Below, one piece after another: positions 7,526 through 16,291 of a stretch of DNA of 34,834 nucleotides. The notes beneath the pieces are model-generated. The model worked only from the letters and a program-made list of their open reading frames with translations, was not told where the DNA came from and did no database searches. The position numbers and the translations under genes are program-made. How positions within the stretch are numbered: the stretch's first letter is position 1; every line of letters starts with the position of its first letter. The DNA comes from Rhodoluna sp. (GTDB lineage Bacteria > Actinomycetota > Actinomycetes > Actinomycetales > Microbacteriaceae). The stretch spans positions 1 through 34,834 of the forward strand of contig JAURIU010000007.1 of assembly GCA_030832605.1 (NCBI GenBank), given 5' to 3'.

Positions 7526-9442
7526 ATGAACACAAGCCAAAACCAAGACCGAGTGATTGACGGACGTTACCGAATCATCCGCTCGTTAGCCGCCGGCGGC
7601 ATGGCTCGAGTCTTTCTCGCCGAAGATTTGCGACTGAAACGGCAGGTTGCAGTCAAGGTCATTCACCCACACCTGGCCGATGACGAAGGCTTCATCGCCC
7701 AGTTTCGCCAAGAGGCAATCTTGGCCGCAAACCTAAGCCACCCCAATCTCGTAAATGTGTTTGACCAGGGAAGTGACTCTGGCAGCGCCTATCTGGTCAT
7801 GGAATATGTCGCAGGGCAAACCCTTCGTGAGGTCATCCGCGAATTCGGCCCGCTTTCGCCAAAACGTACGCTGGGAGTTCTCGAGTCTGTGCTCGCAGGT
7901 CTGTCTGCAGCCCACAACGGCGGCATTCTGCATCGTGACATCAAGCCCGAGAATGTGCTTCTCGCCGACGATGGCCGAATCAAACTGAGCGACTTTGGTT
8001 TGGCCCGCCCAATCTCGGCGCACACCGAAACAGATTCGGTGATTGGCACCGCCGCCTACCTGTCTCCAGAGTTGGCTTCGAGAGGCTTGGCGGATGCTCG
8101 TTCCGACGTTTACGCGGTCGGCATCCTCGGCTTCGAACTGCTCACCGGAAAGCAACCTTTCACGGGTGATGTCGCGGCTGCGGTTGCAGCTCAACACCTG
8201 ACTTCAAACGTTCCGGCTCCGAGCACCTTGGTTCCAGGCCTACCTGAGTCGATCGATGAATTGGTGCTCTGGGCAACTGAGCGCGACGCAGAACTTCGAC
8301 CTGCCAATGCTGGGGAACTTTTGGAGTTCGTGCGAAAGGTGACCGCAGAACTTCGCGGCGAAGCATCCGCGTCGAAATCGACCCCCGACAACCGCACCGA
8401 AGTCATCAGTCCACGGTTCGAAGATCAGAGTCAAACTTTGGTGCTTGATTCAAATGCGACCCAACTGCTGAACGATTCGGAGTCAGACCAACTGACGCAG
8501 GTAATCTCGACGGGCGACCAGGTTGCTGCCGATGAGCCAGAACTAGCATTCAGCAGCTTTAACGGCGGCAAGTTTTGGCGCTGGGTTGTCTCGACTCTGC
8601 TGGTATTCGCTCTCGCCGCCGGCCTGGGCTGGTGGTTCGGAGCTGGGCCGGGCGCTCTGCGATCGCTTCCCGAACTAAAGGGGCGCACCGTGGCTGCTGC
8701 GCAGGGCACCCTCACCAATCTGGGACTGAATGTGGTTGTGGTGAACGAATACTCAGCCGATGTTGCCCAAGGCTTAGTTACTCGAACAGACCCAAGCAGT
8801 GGTTCGTTAGTAGCCTCGGGAGCCGCGTTGAAGATTTACGTGTCCCTCGGGCCAGAACTCAAGTTGGTTCCGGTGCTGACTGGCCTCAACGTAGCCGAGG
8901 CAACTATTGAGATCACCAAGGCGGGCTTCGTATTCGGAGGCGCGGATGCTTGGTTCAACGAAGCCCCGGCCGGACAAGTGTTTGACTACCTAGGCAGCGA
9001 CAAACAGAAACTGCCCCTGGGTAGCGAAATCACCATCAATGTTTCACTCGGCCCACTTCCGCTGGTAGAAAATCTCTCGCAGGATGTCGCGGTCTCTCTG
9101 TTGACTACCGCAGGACTTACTGTGGCGGAGGTAAAGGCCGAATACTCAGACACCGTGCCGGCTGGAAATGTGATTTCGATGACCCCTCAGACCAAACCGC
9201 TCGGCGAATCGGGTTCGGTATCTCTGACGGTTTCGAAGGGCAGCGACAAGGTTGTGATGCCAAAGGTGGTGGGCGAAACCATTGCGGCAGCGAAGTCTGC
9301 ACTTGAGGCATTGGGTTTGCGCGTGACGGTTGACACTAACCAACTGAGTTCACGTTGGGGAATCGCCAAGGTCAAGGCCGCCTCGGTCAAGGCTGGCACC
9401 ACGCTTCGCCGAGGCGACGCTGTGACGATTATTTCTCGCTAA
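7526..9442 (+). CDS. pknL: PknL-like Ser/Thr protein kinase with four PASTA repeats
   Basis: A 638-residue transmembrane Hanks-type kinase. The kinase domain spans about 11-275: glycine loop 21-29, Lys44 in VAVKV, HRD (136-138) with catalytic Asp138, DFG (156-158), and GTAAYLSPE in the activation segment. A Thr/Ser/Asp-rich juxtamembrane linker follows, then one membrane segment at about 350-372. The outside region contains four PASTA-like repeats (about 381-445, 446-510, 511-574, 575-638). PASTA domains sense peptidoglycan fragments or lipid II, so the protein probably links wall status to phosphorylation of cytoplasmic targets; the divergent Rv2175c-like gene is the obvious candidate. The ATG has GAGAAG upstream. 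It ends three bases from the convergent aroG. The symbol rests on synteny. Confidence 0.93.
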   Translation: MNTSQNQDRVIDGRYRIIRSLAAGGMARVFLAEDLRLKRQVAVKVIHPHLADDEGFIAQFRQEAILAANLSHPNLVNVFDQGSDSGSAYLVMEYVAGQTLREVIREFGPLSPKRTLGVLESVLAGLSAAHNGGILHRDIKPENVLLADDGRIKLSDFGLARPISAHTETDSVIGTAAYLSPELASRGLADARSDVYAVGILGFELLTGKQPFTGDVAAAVAAQHLTSNVPAPSTLVPGLPESIDELVLWATERDAELRPANAGELLEFVRKVTAELRGEASASKSTPDNRTEVISPRFEDQSQTLVLDSNATQLLNDSESDQLTQVISTGDQVAADEPELAFSSFNGGKFWRWVVSTLLVFALAAGLGWWFGAGPGALRSLPELKGRTVAAAQGTLTNLGLNVVVVNEYSADVAQGLVTRTDPSSGSLVASGAALKIYVSLGPELKLVPVLTGLNVAEATIEITKAGFVFGGADAWFNEAPAGQVFDYLGSDKQKLPLGSEITINVSLGPLPLVENLSQDVAVSLLTTAGLTVAEVKAEYSDTVPAGNVISMTPQTKPLGESGSVSLTVSKGSDKVVMPKVVGETIAAAKSALEALGLRVTVDTNQLSSRWGIAKVKAASVKAGTTLRRGDAVTIISR

Positions 9443-9445
9443 GGC

Positions 9446-10807
9446 CTATCGATTACCTAGGGCTTCGGCCACCAAGAACGCCAACTCAAGTGACTGTGAG
9501 TGGTTGAGTCTTGGGTCGCAAAGCGATTCGTAGCGCTCTTCAAGAGTTGCCTCATCGATGTGCTCAGAACCACCTAGACATTCGGCCACGTCATCGCCAG
9601 TGAGTTCAACGTGGATTCCACCTGGAACGGTACCCAGGGCACGGTGCACTTCGAAGAAGCCGCGAACTTCGTCCATCACGTCGTCGAATCGACGTGACTT
9701 GTAGCCATTCTTTGTCGTCATGCCGTTGCCATGCATTGGGTCGGTGATCCAGAGCGGATTTGCGCCAGAATCACGCACCGCCTCGACCAGCTTTGGCAAT
9801 TCTTCGCGAATCTTCGATGCACCCATGCGGCTAATGAAGGTCAAGCGACCTGGCTCGCGGTTCGGATCGAGCTTGTCAATCAAATCGAGCACGTCAGAAG
9901 TTGAAGTGGTTGGGCCAAGCTTCACACCAATTGGGTTGCGAACGCGGGACATGAAATCTACATGTGCGCCGTCCAGCTGACGGGTGCGTTCACCGATCCA
10001 AATGAAATGTCCGGATGTGTCGTAAGGAGTTCCGGTTCGTGAGTCGATTCTCGTCATTGGGCGTTCGTAGTCGAAGAGAAGTGCTTCGTGGCTGACATAA
10101 AACTCGGTGGTGCGAAGTGCGTCGAAATCTGCCCCGCAGGCAGCCATAAACTTGATGGCGCGGTCGATTTCTTTTGCCAAAGATTCGTAACGAGCATTGG
10201 CCGGGTTATCGGTGAATCCGCGATTCCACTCGTGCACCGAACGAAGGTCTGCAAAACCACCCTGGGTGAATGCGCGAATCAGGTTCAGAGTTGAGGCAGA
10301 GGTGTTGTAAGCCTTGAGCAGGCGCTCAGGGTTAGCTGTTCTCGACTCCAGTGTGAAGTCATAGCCGTTGACCGCGTCGCCGCGGTAAGCAGGTAGCGTG
10401 ACATCCTCGCGGGTTTCATCATTCGAAGAGCGCGGCTTAGCAAATTGGCCAGCCATGCGACCCATCTTGATTACCGGCAACGAGGCACCGTAGGTGAGCA
10501 CAACTGCCATTTGCAGCAACGTCTTCACTCGGTTTCTGATGCGATCGGCGGTGGCATCAGAGAAGGTTTCGGCGCAGTCGCCACCTTGAAGCAAGAAAGC
10601 CTTGCCTTGGGCAGCCGATGCTAGACGATCACGCAGAATGTCTACTTCACCGGCAAAAACCAGAGGAGGAAGTTTGGCAAGCTCTGCACGCACACGAACT
10701 AAATCAGCCTGGTCGGGCCAGGTTGGTTGCTGGGCAGCAGGCAGGTTGACATAGTTGTCTAGACCCGCGATCACCGCTGGGTCTGCTGCAACTACTGGTT
10801 CGTTCAT
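9446..10807 (-). CDS. aroG: Class II 3-deoxy-7-phosphoheptulonate (DAHP) synthase
   Basis: This enzyme condenses phosphoenolpyruvate with erythrose 4-phosphate, the first step of the shikimate pathway. It has 453 residues and belongs to the plant/actinobacterial class II family. Motifs include LLQGGDCAETF (72-82, metal-binding Cys78), KMGRMAGQFAKPRS, and the C-terminal WITDPMHGNG with the metal-site histidine. The ATG at 10807 overlaps the plsC stop by 4 bases and has AAGGA upstream, so it is probably translated coupled to plsC. In M. tuberculosis this enzyme is allosterically tied to a small AroQ chorismate mutase; the chorismate mutase in this window is of the unrelated AroH type. Confidence 0.96.
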   Translation of the reverse strand: MNEPVVAADPAVIAGLDNYVNLPAAQQPTWPDQADLVRVRAELAKLPPLVFAGEVDILRDRLASAAQGKAFLLQGGDCAETFSDATADRIRNRVKTLLQMAVVLTYGASLPVIKMGRMAGQFAKPRSSNDETREDVTLPAYRGDAVNGYDFTLESRTANPERLLKAYNTSASTLNLIRAFTQGGFADLRSVHEWNRGFTDNPANARYESLAKEIDRAIKFMAACGADFDALRTTEFYVSHEALLFDYERPMTRIDSRTGTPYDTSGHFIWIGERTRQLDGAHVDFMSRVRNPIGVKLGPTTSTSDVLDLIDKLDPNREPGRLTFISRMGASKIREELPKLVEAVRDSGANPLWITDPMHGNGMTTKNGYKSRRFDDVMDEVRGFFEVHRALGTVPGGIHVELTGDDVAECLGGSEHIDEATLEERYESLCDPRLNHSQSLELAFLVAEALGNR

Positions 10808-11502
10808 TCTGCTGTCCTTGATGTTGATGTTTTTGGCTTTTTCATTGATGTGGCATAGACGTCGACATACTCTTGGCCACTGAGCTTCATGAGCTCATAC
10901 ATGATTTCGTCGGTGATGGCTCGAAGAACGATTCGGTCGCCCTCCATGCCGTCAAACCTTGAAAAATCTAGCGGCTCACCAACGATGATTCCGATGCGAC
11001 GAACTCGCGGAAGGCGCTTTCCAATGGGCTGAACCTTTTCGGTGTCGATCATGGCGACAGGCAAGATTGGCACCTTGGCTTCGAGAACCATGCGGGCGAT
11101 ACCAGTGCGTCCTCGGTAGAGGCGACCATCTGGGCTTCGAGTTCCTTCAGGGTAGATGCCGAGAACTTGGCCCTGAGCCAACACTTTGAGCCCGGTGTTG
11201 AGTGATGCCTCGGATGCTTTGCCACCGCTTCGGTCAATCGGAAGTTGTCCGGTTGCTTTGAAGAACCATCGAGTCAGTGCACCCTTGATGCCTTTTCCGG
11301 TGAAGTACTCCGACTTCGCCAAGAAAACTACCGGGCGACGTGACTGTAATGGAAGAAAAATCGAATCGCTAAACGAAAGGTGGTTGCTGGCTAGGATGAC
11401 CGGGCCAGTTGCCGGAATATTCTGCATGCCGCGCACCCAAGGTCGAAAAATCAAGCGCAGCAGCGGGCCAAGTATGAGACTCTTCAAAATGAAGTACGCC
11501 AC
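10804..11502 (-). CDS. plsC: 1-acyl-sn-glycerol-3-phosphate acyltransferase
   Basis: A membrane-associated acyltransferase making phosphatidic acid from lysophosphatidic acid. It has 232 residues. The catalytic HX4D motif is in NHLSFSD (40-46), and the substrate-binding EGTR is in YPEGTRSPDG (119-122). A hydrophobic N-terminus (about 4-20) probably anchors it to the membrane. The start is a GTG at 11502 with GGGAG upstream. It lies 51 bases after glk and overlaps aroG by 4 bases. The PlsC family is broad, so the exact acceptor is inferred. Confidence 0.9.
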   Translation of the reverse strand: MAYFILKSLILGPLLRLIFRPWVRGMQNIPATGPVILASNHLSFSDSIFLPLQSRRPVVFLAKSEYFTGKGIKGALTRWFFKATGQLPIDRSGGKASEASLNTGLKVLAQGQVLGIYPEGTRSPDGRLYRGRTGIARMVLEAKVPILPVAMIDTEKVQPIGKRLPRVRRIGIIVGEPLDFSRFDGMEGDRIVLRAITDEIMYELMKLSGQEYVDVYATSMKKPKTSTSRTAE

Positions 11503-11524
11503 GTGCTCTCCCGCTTTTTCTTCG

Positions 11525-11542
11525 AGCCAACTGAAGTTGGCT
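11525..11542. repeat. Perfect 8-bp inverted repeat between glk and plsC
   Basis: AGCCAACT and its exact complement AGTTGGCT are separated by two bases. It lies 12 bases after the glk stop and 22 bases before the plsC start. No T-run follows on either strand, so it is not a standard terminator. It could be an operator, an mRNA-processing hairpin or a weak attenuator. A direct repeat TGAAGTT at 11532 and 11542 overlaps it. Confidence 0.5.
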
Positions 11543-11553
11543 GAAGTTCAAGT

Positions 11554-12504
11554 TTACTGCTTAGCCAACTCGAGTCTGGCTAGATCAGCAGCCCCTACTA
11601 CTCCGGCGTCATTCACGAATTCAGCAGCGACGATCTTTAAATGTGGCCTGAAGTTTGCGGCTGGCAAGTGCTTAAGGTATGACTCTCGAATCGGGTCGAG
11701 TAGCAAATCACCGGCGGCACTCACGCCACCACCAATGACGACGATCTCTGGATCTAGAACCGCACAGAGTGTGGCAATGGTTTTGCCTAGAAGTTCACCT
11801 AACTCGGTCAACAGTTCGACGGCACCTGGGTCGCGCTCAACCAAAGCTCGGTAAACCTGCGCACCAGTTAACTCGCCGTGCTCTTCTCTAAGTTGCGCAA
11901 GCCTAGAACCCTTCGGGTCTTCACTAGCAACTAACTCTTTGGCGGCTCGAAGTAATGCCGTGCCAGACCCGTAGGCTTCGATGCATCCCTGTTGGCCACA
12001 GCCACAAAGCCGTCCGCCCGCAATCAAGGTGATGTGGCCCAGTTCTGCTCCGAGTCCGAAACCGCCCCGAAGCAGTTCTCCGTTGACCACGACTGCGCCG
12101 CCCACACCCGTGCCGATGGTGAGCATGGCCATGTGTTTGTACCCGCGCCCCGCGCCAAATCGAAACTCTGCCCAACCTGCTGCGTTCGCATCGTTTTCGA
12201 TGAACACTGGAGCAGAGATCTTGGCTTGCAGCTTTTCTTTGAGAGGCTCATTGCGCCAATTAAGGTTCGGTGAGTACACGATTGTTGCTCGGTCAGCGTC
12301 GATAAAACCGGCTGCAGCGACTCCAACGCCCTCAACTTGAACGCCCTCAGACAACTCATTTACCAAGCCAACAACTGCTTCGGCGATTGCGTTGGCGTCG
12401 TTTGCAGGGGTCGGAACGCGAGAGTCTCGAATGATTGAACCATCGGCCGCAACCAATGCACCGGCAATTTTGGTGCCGCCGATGTCAATGCCAATCGTGT
12501 ACAT
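11554..12504 (-). CDS. glk: ROK-family glucokinase
   Basis: A cytoplasmic sugar kinase, most like the actinobacterial Glk type that phosphorylates glucose with ATP. It has 316 residues. Motifs: phosphate-binding DIGGTK (7-12), ENDANAAG (103-110) with catalytic Asp105, TIGTGVGGA (129-137), and the ROK zinc site formed by GH (156-157) and CGCGQQGC (167-174). There is no N-terminal helix-turn-helix, so it is an enzyme rather than a ROK repressor. The ATG at 12504 has AAAGGAC upstream. It appears to head the glk-plsC-aroG run and is transcribed divergently from the acyl-CoA synthetase. Use of polyphosphate cannot be excluded from sequence alone. Confidence 0.92.
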   Translation of the reverse strand: MYTIGIDIGGTKIAGALVAADGSIIRDSRVPTPANDANAIAEAVVGLVNELSEGVQVEGVGVAAAGFIDADRATIVYSPNLNWRNEPLKEKLQAKISAPVFIENDANAAGWAEFRFGAGRGYKHMAMLTIGTGVGGAVVVNGELLRGGFGLGAELGHITLIAGGRLCGCGQQGCIEAYGSGTALLRAAKELVASEDPKGSRLAQLREEHGELTGAQVYRALVERDPGAVELLTELGELLGKTIATLCAVLDPEIVVIGGGVSAAGDLLLDPIRESYLKHLPAANFRPHLKIVAAEFVNDAGVVGAADLARLELAKQ

Positions 12505-12647
12505 GAAGTCCTTTTGCCAGATGCCTAAATGAAGCTCTGTGTAAGTTTAGCCAAGTGTCGGAAATGAACTAGATACTTTCGTTCTTGTACATAGTGACGA
12601 ATCGTTATTTCACGCATAGGATTTTTCTAAACCTAAAAAGGAGCGGC

Positions 12648-14474
12648 ATGCAACAGTACGAGATTCCACGTCACATTACTTCAGACGCATCTGACAACAT
12701 CACCGATCTCCTGGTTGAACGCGTCAAGAAAACTCCGAACCTTCCTCTCTATGGCGTTCAAAACGAAGCTGGGGAATGGCTTTCAATCACTGCTCTTGAA
12801 TTTGAAACACAGGTCAAGTCCCTGGCCAAGGGTCTCATTTCAGCTGGAATCCAACCGGGTCAAGCCGTTGCTATCATGTCGCGCACCCGATATGAGTGGA
12901 GCCTTGTCGACTTCGCCATTTGGTACGCCGGTGCCGTGTCGGTGCCCATCTACGAAACCTCTGCCCCTGCGCAGATGGAATGGATTCTTTCTAACTCAGA
13001 CTCAGTCGCGCTTTTTATTGAGAACGCCGAGCACTTAAAGCGCTACGAAGAAATCAAGAACAACACTCCTCTGGTTCGCACCGTGTGGCGTTTTGATCAG
13101 AAAGACATCGAAAACCTAAGTGCTCTTGGCAAAGATGTCTCTGACGAACAACTCGAAGCTAGACGCCGCTCGGCAAAGCTAGCCGATCTAGCTACCCTGA
13201 TTTACACCTCTGGAACTACAGGAAAGCCGAAAGGTTGCGAGCTAACCCACGAAGGTTTCGTTGAGCTTTCCCGCAATGCACAGGTCGAGCTTCCAGAAGT
13301 TCTTTGGGAAGGCACTTCGACCCTGCTCTTCTTGCCAATGGCACACGTCTTCGCCCGTTTCATCGCGGTGATCGCTATTCATTCCGGTGTCAAGGTTGGC
13401 CACCAACCAGACGCCAAGAACGTCGCACCAGCAATGGCAAGCTTCCACCCAAACTTCTTGCTCGCTGTGCCCCGCGTTTTCGAAAAGGTCTACAACAGTG
13501 CTGAGCAAAAAGCCGAAGCAGGCGGCAAGGGCAAGATTTTCCGCGCTGCCGCAGATGCTGCTGTTGCTTGGTCAATGGCAGATGAGGCCGGCAAGGTGCC
13601 ACTAGGTCTTGCGCTCAAGCACAAGGTCTTCGACGCCCTGGTCTACAAGAAACTACGTGCAGCCATGGGTGGAGAAGTGAAGTACGCGGTCTCGGGTGGA
13701 GCTCCACTGGGCACCCGTCTCGGTCACTTCTACCGCGCTATGGGCCTAACGGTGCTTGAAGGCTATGGTTTGACCGAAACCACCGCACCTGCAACCATTG
13801 GGCGTCCATCCAAGGTGAAAATTGGCAAGGTTGGCTATGCCCTACCGGGCACCAAAGTTGCAATCGCCGAAGACGGCGAGATTCTTCTAGCGGGCTACAA
13901 CATCATGCGCGGCTACTGGAGAAACCCCGAAGCAACCGCAGACGCCATTCGTAATGGCTGGTTCCACTCGGGAGACATTGGCGAACTAGACAGCGATGGC
14001 TTCTTGAGCATCACCGGTCGCAAGAAAGAGTTGCTAGTCACTGCAGGTGGCAAGAATGTCGCGCCGGCTCCACTTGAAGACCCGCTACGCGCCAACCCGC
14101 TAATCGGTCAAGCCGTGGTTATCGGAGACCAGAAGCCATTCATTGCAGCTTTGATTTCGCTAGATGCCGAGATGCTTCCAATCTGGCTAGGCAACAATGG
14201 CGGAGACAAGTCGATGTCGGTCGCAGAGGCTGCCAAGACTGATCTGGTTCGCAACGAAGTTCAGCGTGCGGTCGACGAAGTGAACCGTTCGGTTTCTAAG
14301 GCTGAGTCGATTCGCAAGTTTGTGATCATCGAGACCGAACTAACCGAAGAGTCAGGTCACCTAACTCCTTCGCTGAAGATCAAGCGAAACCAGGTTATGA
14401 GCGACTTCTCACCAGTTGTCGACGAAATCTACGGATCGGGTCCTTCAACGGTTGAGGCTGCGGTCAACGGCTAG
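12648..14474 (+). CDS. fadD: Long-chain fatty-acid-CoA ligase (FadD15-like)
   Basis: An AMP-forming acyl-CoA synthetase activating long-chain fatty acids for lipid synthesis or breakdown. The frame opens at a TTG at 12585, but I set the start at the ATG at 12648, preceded by a strong AAAAGGAG; this gives 608 residues. Motifs: P-loop YTSGTTGKPKG (186-196), YGLTETTAP (373-381), SGDIGELD (441-448), and the hinge/lysine region GRKKELLVTAGGKNV (457-471). It stands alone between divergent glk and convergent def. The upstream 143 bases (12505-12647) must hold promoters for both glk and this gene, but I see no convincing -35/-10 pair there. Confidence 0.94.
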   Translation: MQQYEIPRHITSDASDNITDLLVERVKKTPNLPLYGVQNEAGEWLSITALEFETQVKSLAKGLISAGIQPGQAVAIMSRTRYEWSLVDFAIWYAGAVSVPIYETSAPAQMEWILSNSDSVALFIENAEHLKRYEEIKNNTPLVRTVWRFDQKDIENLSALGKDVSDEQLEARRRSAKLADLATLIYTSGTTGKPKGCELTHEGFVELSRNAQVELPEVLWEGTSTLLFLPMAHVFARFIAVIAIHSGVKVGHQPDAKNVAPAMASFHPNFLLAVPRVFEKVYNSAEQKAEAGGKGKIFRAAADAAVAWSMADEAGKVPLGLALKHKVFDALVYKKLRAAMGGEVKYAVSGGAPLGTRLGHFYRAMGLTVLEGYGLTETTAPATIGRPSKVKIGKVGYALPGTKVAIAEDGEILLAGYNIMRGYWRNPEATADAIRNGWFHSGDIGELDSDGFLSITGRKKELLVTAGGKNVAPAPLEDPLRANPLIGQAVVIGDQKPFIAALISLDAEMLPIWLGNNGGDKSMSVAEAAKTDLVRNEVQRAVDEVNRSVSKAESIRKFVIIETELTEESGHLTPSLKIKRNQVMSDFSPVVDEIYGSGPSTVEAAVNG

Positions 14475-14494
14475 TTGACAGATAGCTAAACCAA

Positions 14495-14992
14495 CTAACC
14501 CTTCAAGAACCAATCGGTTTCGCGAAGTTTCTTCATCGCGTTACGACGTTCGTCAATCTCTAGGCGATCTAGGTAAACGCTGCCGTCTAGGTGGTCACAT
14601 TCGTGTTGCATAGCCTGTGCCAGCAGCCCTTCGGCCTGAAAAGTGATGGTTGATCCATCGAGAAGTTGACCTCGAACCACGACTTTTTCGTATCTAGGAG
14701 TTGGGTGCCAAAGACCCGGAACAGATAGGCATCCCTCATCGATCGGATTCAGTTCTCCGAACGTTTCAACAATTTCTGGGTTGATCAGGTAGCCCAGTTC
14801 GCCGTGAACGTTATAACTAAATGCTCGAAGTGACACTCCGATTTGAGGGGCGGCAACCCCGGCTCTGCCGGGCAACTGAGTGGTTTCGAGCAAATCTTCA
14901 ATCAACGCGGATGCTGCTGCGAAGTCGGTTATTTGATCGCAAACAGTTTTGAGAACCGGGTCGCCGAAAAGGCGAATTTCACGAACAGCCAA
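14495..14992 (-). CDS. def: Peptide deformylase
   Basis: A metalloenzyme removing the N-formyl group from nascent proteins. It has 165 residues. All three family motifs are visible: RAGVAAPQIG (43-52), EGCLS (86-90, metal ligand Cys88) and HECDH (130-134, two His ligands and the catalytic Glu). In motif 1 the first glycine of the usual GXGXAA is Arg; the following Gly and the catalytic-site Gln are kept. The start is four bases after the stop of the MinD/ParA-like gene, so the two are probably co-transcribed. It converges with fadD across 20 bases, where only an imperfect stem without a T-run is seen. Confidence 0.94.
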   Translation of the reverse strand: MAVREIRLFGDPVLKTVCDQITDFAAASALIEDLLETTQLPGRAGVAAPQIGVSLRAFSYNVHGELGYLINPEIVETFGELNPIDEGCLSVPGLWHPTPRYEKVVVRGQLLDGSTITFQAEGLLAQAMQHECDHLDGSVYLDRLEIDERRNAMKKLRETDWFLKG

Positions 14993-14996
14993 GGCC

Positions 14997-16199
14997 CTAA
15001 GCGTTGTCGCGCAGTGCGTCGACGACTAGTGCTGCAAGCTCGCGGGCAGCTTCTTGAGTGCCCTTCTGCAACTCGCTGAACTTGATAACTGAACCGGCAG
15101 CTAGTGACGGGTCGTAAGGAATGCGAACCACTTCACGAACGCGTGTTCTGAAGTGCTGTTCAATCTCGTCAAGCTTTACCAGCTGAGTGGCCTGGGTCGC
15201 GGTGTTTAGAGCCACGATCGAGTTTCTGACCAGGTTGCCATAACCGTTCGCTTCGAGCCAGGTAAGTGTTTCAGAGGCTAGGCGAGCCTCATCAACCGAG
15301 CCACCCGAAACAATGACCAGCCCACTGGCACGCTGAAGAGTTGGGCGCATCACCGAGTGCACGATACCGGTACCGCAGTCGGTCAAGACGATCGAGTAGT
15401 AACGCGCAGCCATGTCGGCAACAACGTTGTAGTCACCCTCGTCGAAAGCTTCTGAGAGCATTGGGTCAGAGTCTGAGGCCAGAACATCTAGGCGGGTAAC
15501 GTCACGCGAAACCATGGTTGAGAAATCGGTGAAGCCGTCTACGGCAGAAGCACGGTTGACTACATCGCGAACAGTGAAGCGAGTCGACTTGCTAACGCGC
15601 TCGGCCAGGGTACCGCGGTCTGGGTTAGCGTCGATTGCAATAACGCGGTCTTCGCGAACCATCGAAAGCGCCATGCCAAGCAGGGTTGTGACTGTGGTTT
15701 TTCCCACCCCACCCTTGCGAGTTAGAACTGGAACAAACTTTGCTCCACCCTCTAGCGCCATTCCGATGCGAGCATCAATCGCCTTGCGTTCGCGAACCTT
15801 GCGCGAGTCACCTAGGTTGATGGTTTTGAGCGAAAGAAAGTAAAGAAACCTTCTGAATCCCGAAGTTGGGGCGATGCGGTTTTTGGAGGTGGTGTCAATC
15901 AGGCGATCTGCGGTCAGCATCGCAGCTGGCTCAGGCTGGTCGAAAGATTCACCACGAAGGCTGTCGCGACGAGAGTAATTGGTGCGACGAGTTAGGGGCT
16001 GCTCTGCAGGTGCTTCAACCACGACGCGTGGCTCTTCGCGAATGATTTCAACGCTGGCCGTAGCAGGAGTAACGTCGACGGTTCCGGCGTCGATTCCGGC
16101 GTCGCCGAGAGAGTGAGAACGCACTAGCTCCTGGTCAGACCCTTGGGTCTCGCCCGAAGACTGGTTCTCTTGATCGTCAAACTTGTCGTTGAAACCCAC
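14997..16199 (-). CDS. MinD/ParA-like ATPase with a disordered N-terminal region
   Basis: A 400-residue P-loop ATPase. The first ~105 residues are acidic and Ser/Thr/Pro-rich and look disordered, followed by a short basic segment. The deviant Walker A motif RKGGVGKTT (161-169) and DANPD (190-194) place the C-terminal ~240 residues in the SIMIBI MinD/ParA class. Actinobacterial relatives include proteins near secretion and septum loci, but no partner is adjacent here, and there is no ParB gene in the window. The start is a GTG at 16199 with GGAG upstream. It lies between pyc and def on the same strand, with a 92-base gap after pyc. The process it serves is unknown. Confidence 0.85.
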   Translation of the reverse strand: MGFNDKFDDQENQSSGETQGSDQELVRSHSLGDAGIDAGTVDVTPATASVEIIREEPRVVVEAPAEQPLTRRTNYSRRDSLRGESFDQPEPAAMLTADRLIDTTSKNRIAPTSGFRRFLYFLSLKTINLGDSRKVRERKAIDARIGMALEGGAKFVPVLTRKGGVGKTTVTTLLGMALSMVREDRVIAIDANPDRGTLAERVSKSTRFTVRDVVNRASAVDGFTDFSTMVSRDVTRLDVLASDSDPMLSEAFDEGDYNVVADMAARYYSIVLTDCGTGIVHSVMRPTLQRASGLVIVSGGSVDEARLASETLTWLEANGYGNLVRNSIVALNTATQATQLVKLDEIEQHFRTRVREVVRIPYDPSLAAGSVIKFSELQKGTQEAARELAALVVDALRDNA

Positions 16200-16291
16200 G
16201 TTGCTCCTGAATTGTTAGCGTGCTCTCCCCCAGAGTTACTTAGGCAAGTCTAACCGAGGTTCCTTAAAGCACACATGTTCTTTGGGTTGGG

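Noticed and set aside
12585-12647. Longer acyl-CoA synthetase start (TTG at 12585)
   Set aside because: The extension encodes no conserved residues, whereas the ATG at 12648 has a strong AAAAGGAG immediately upstream.
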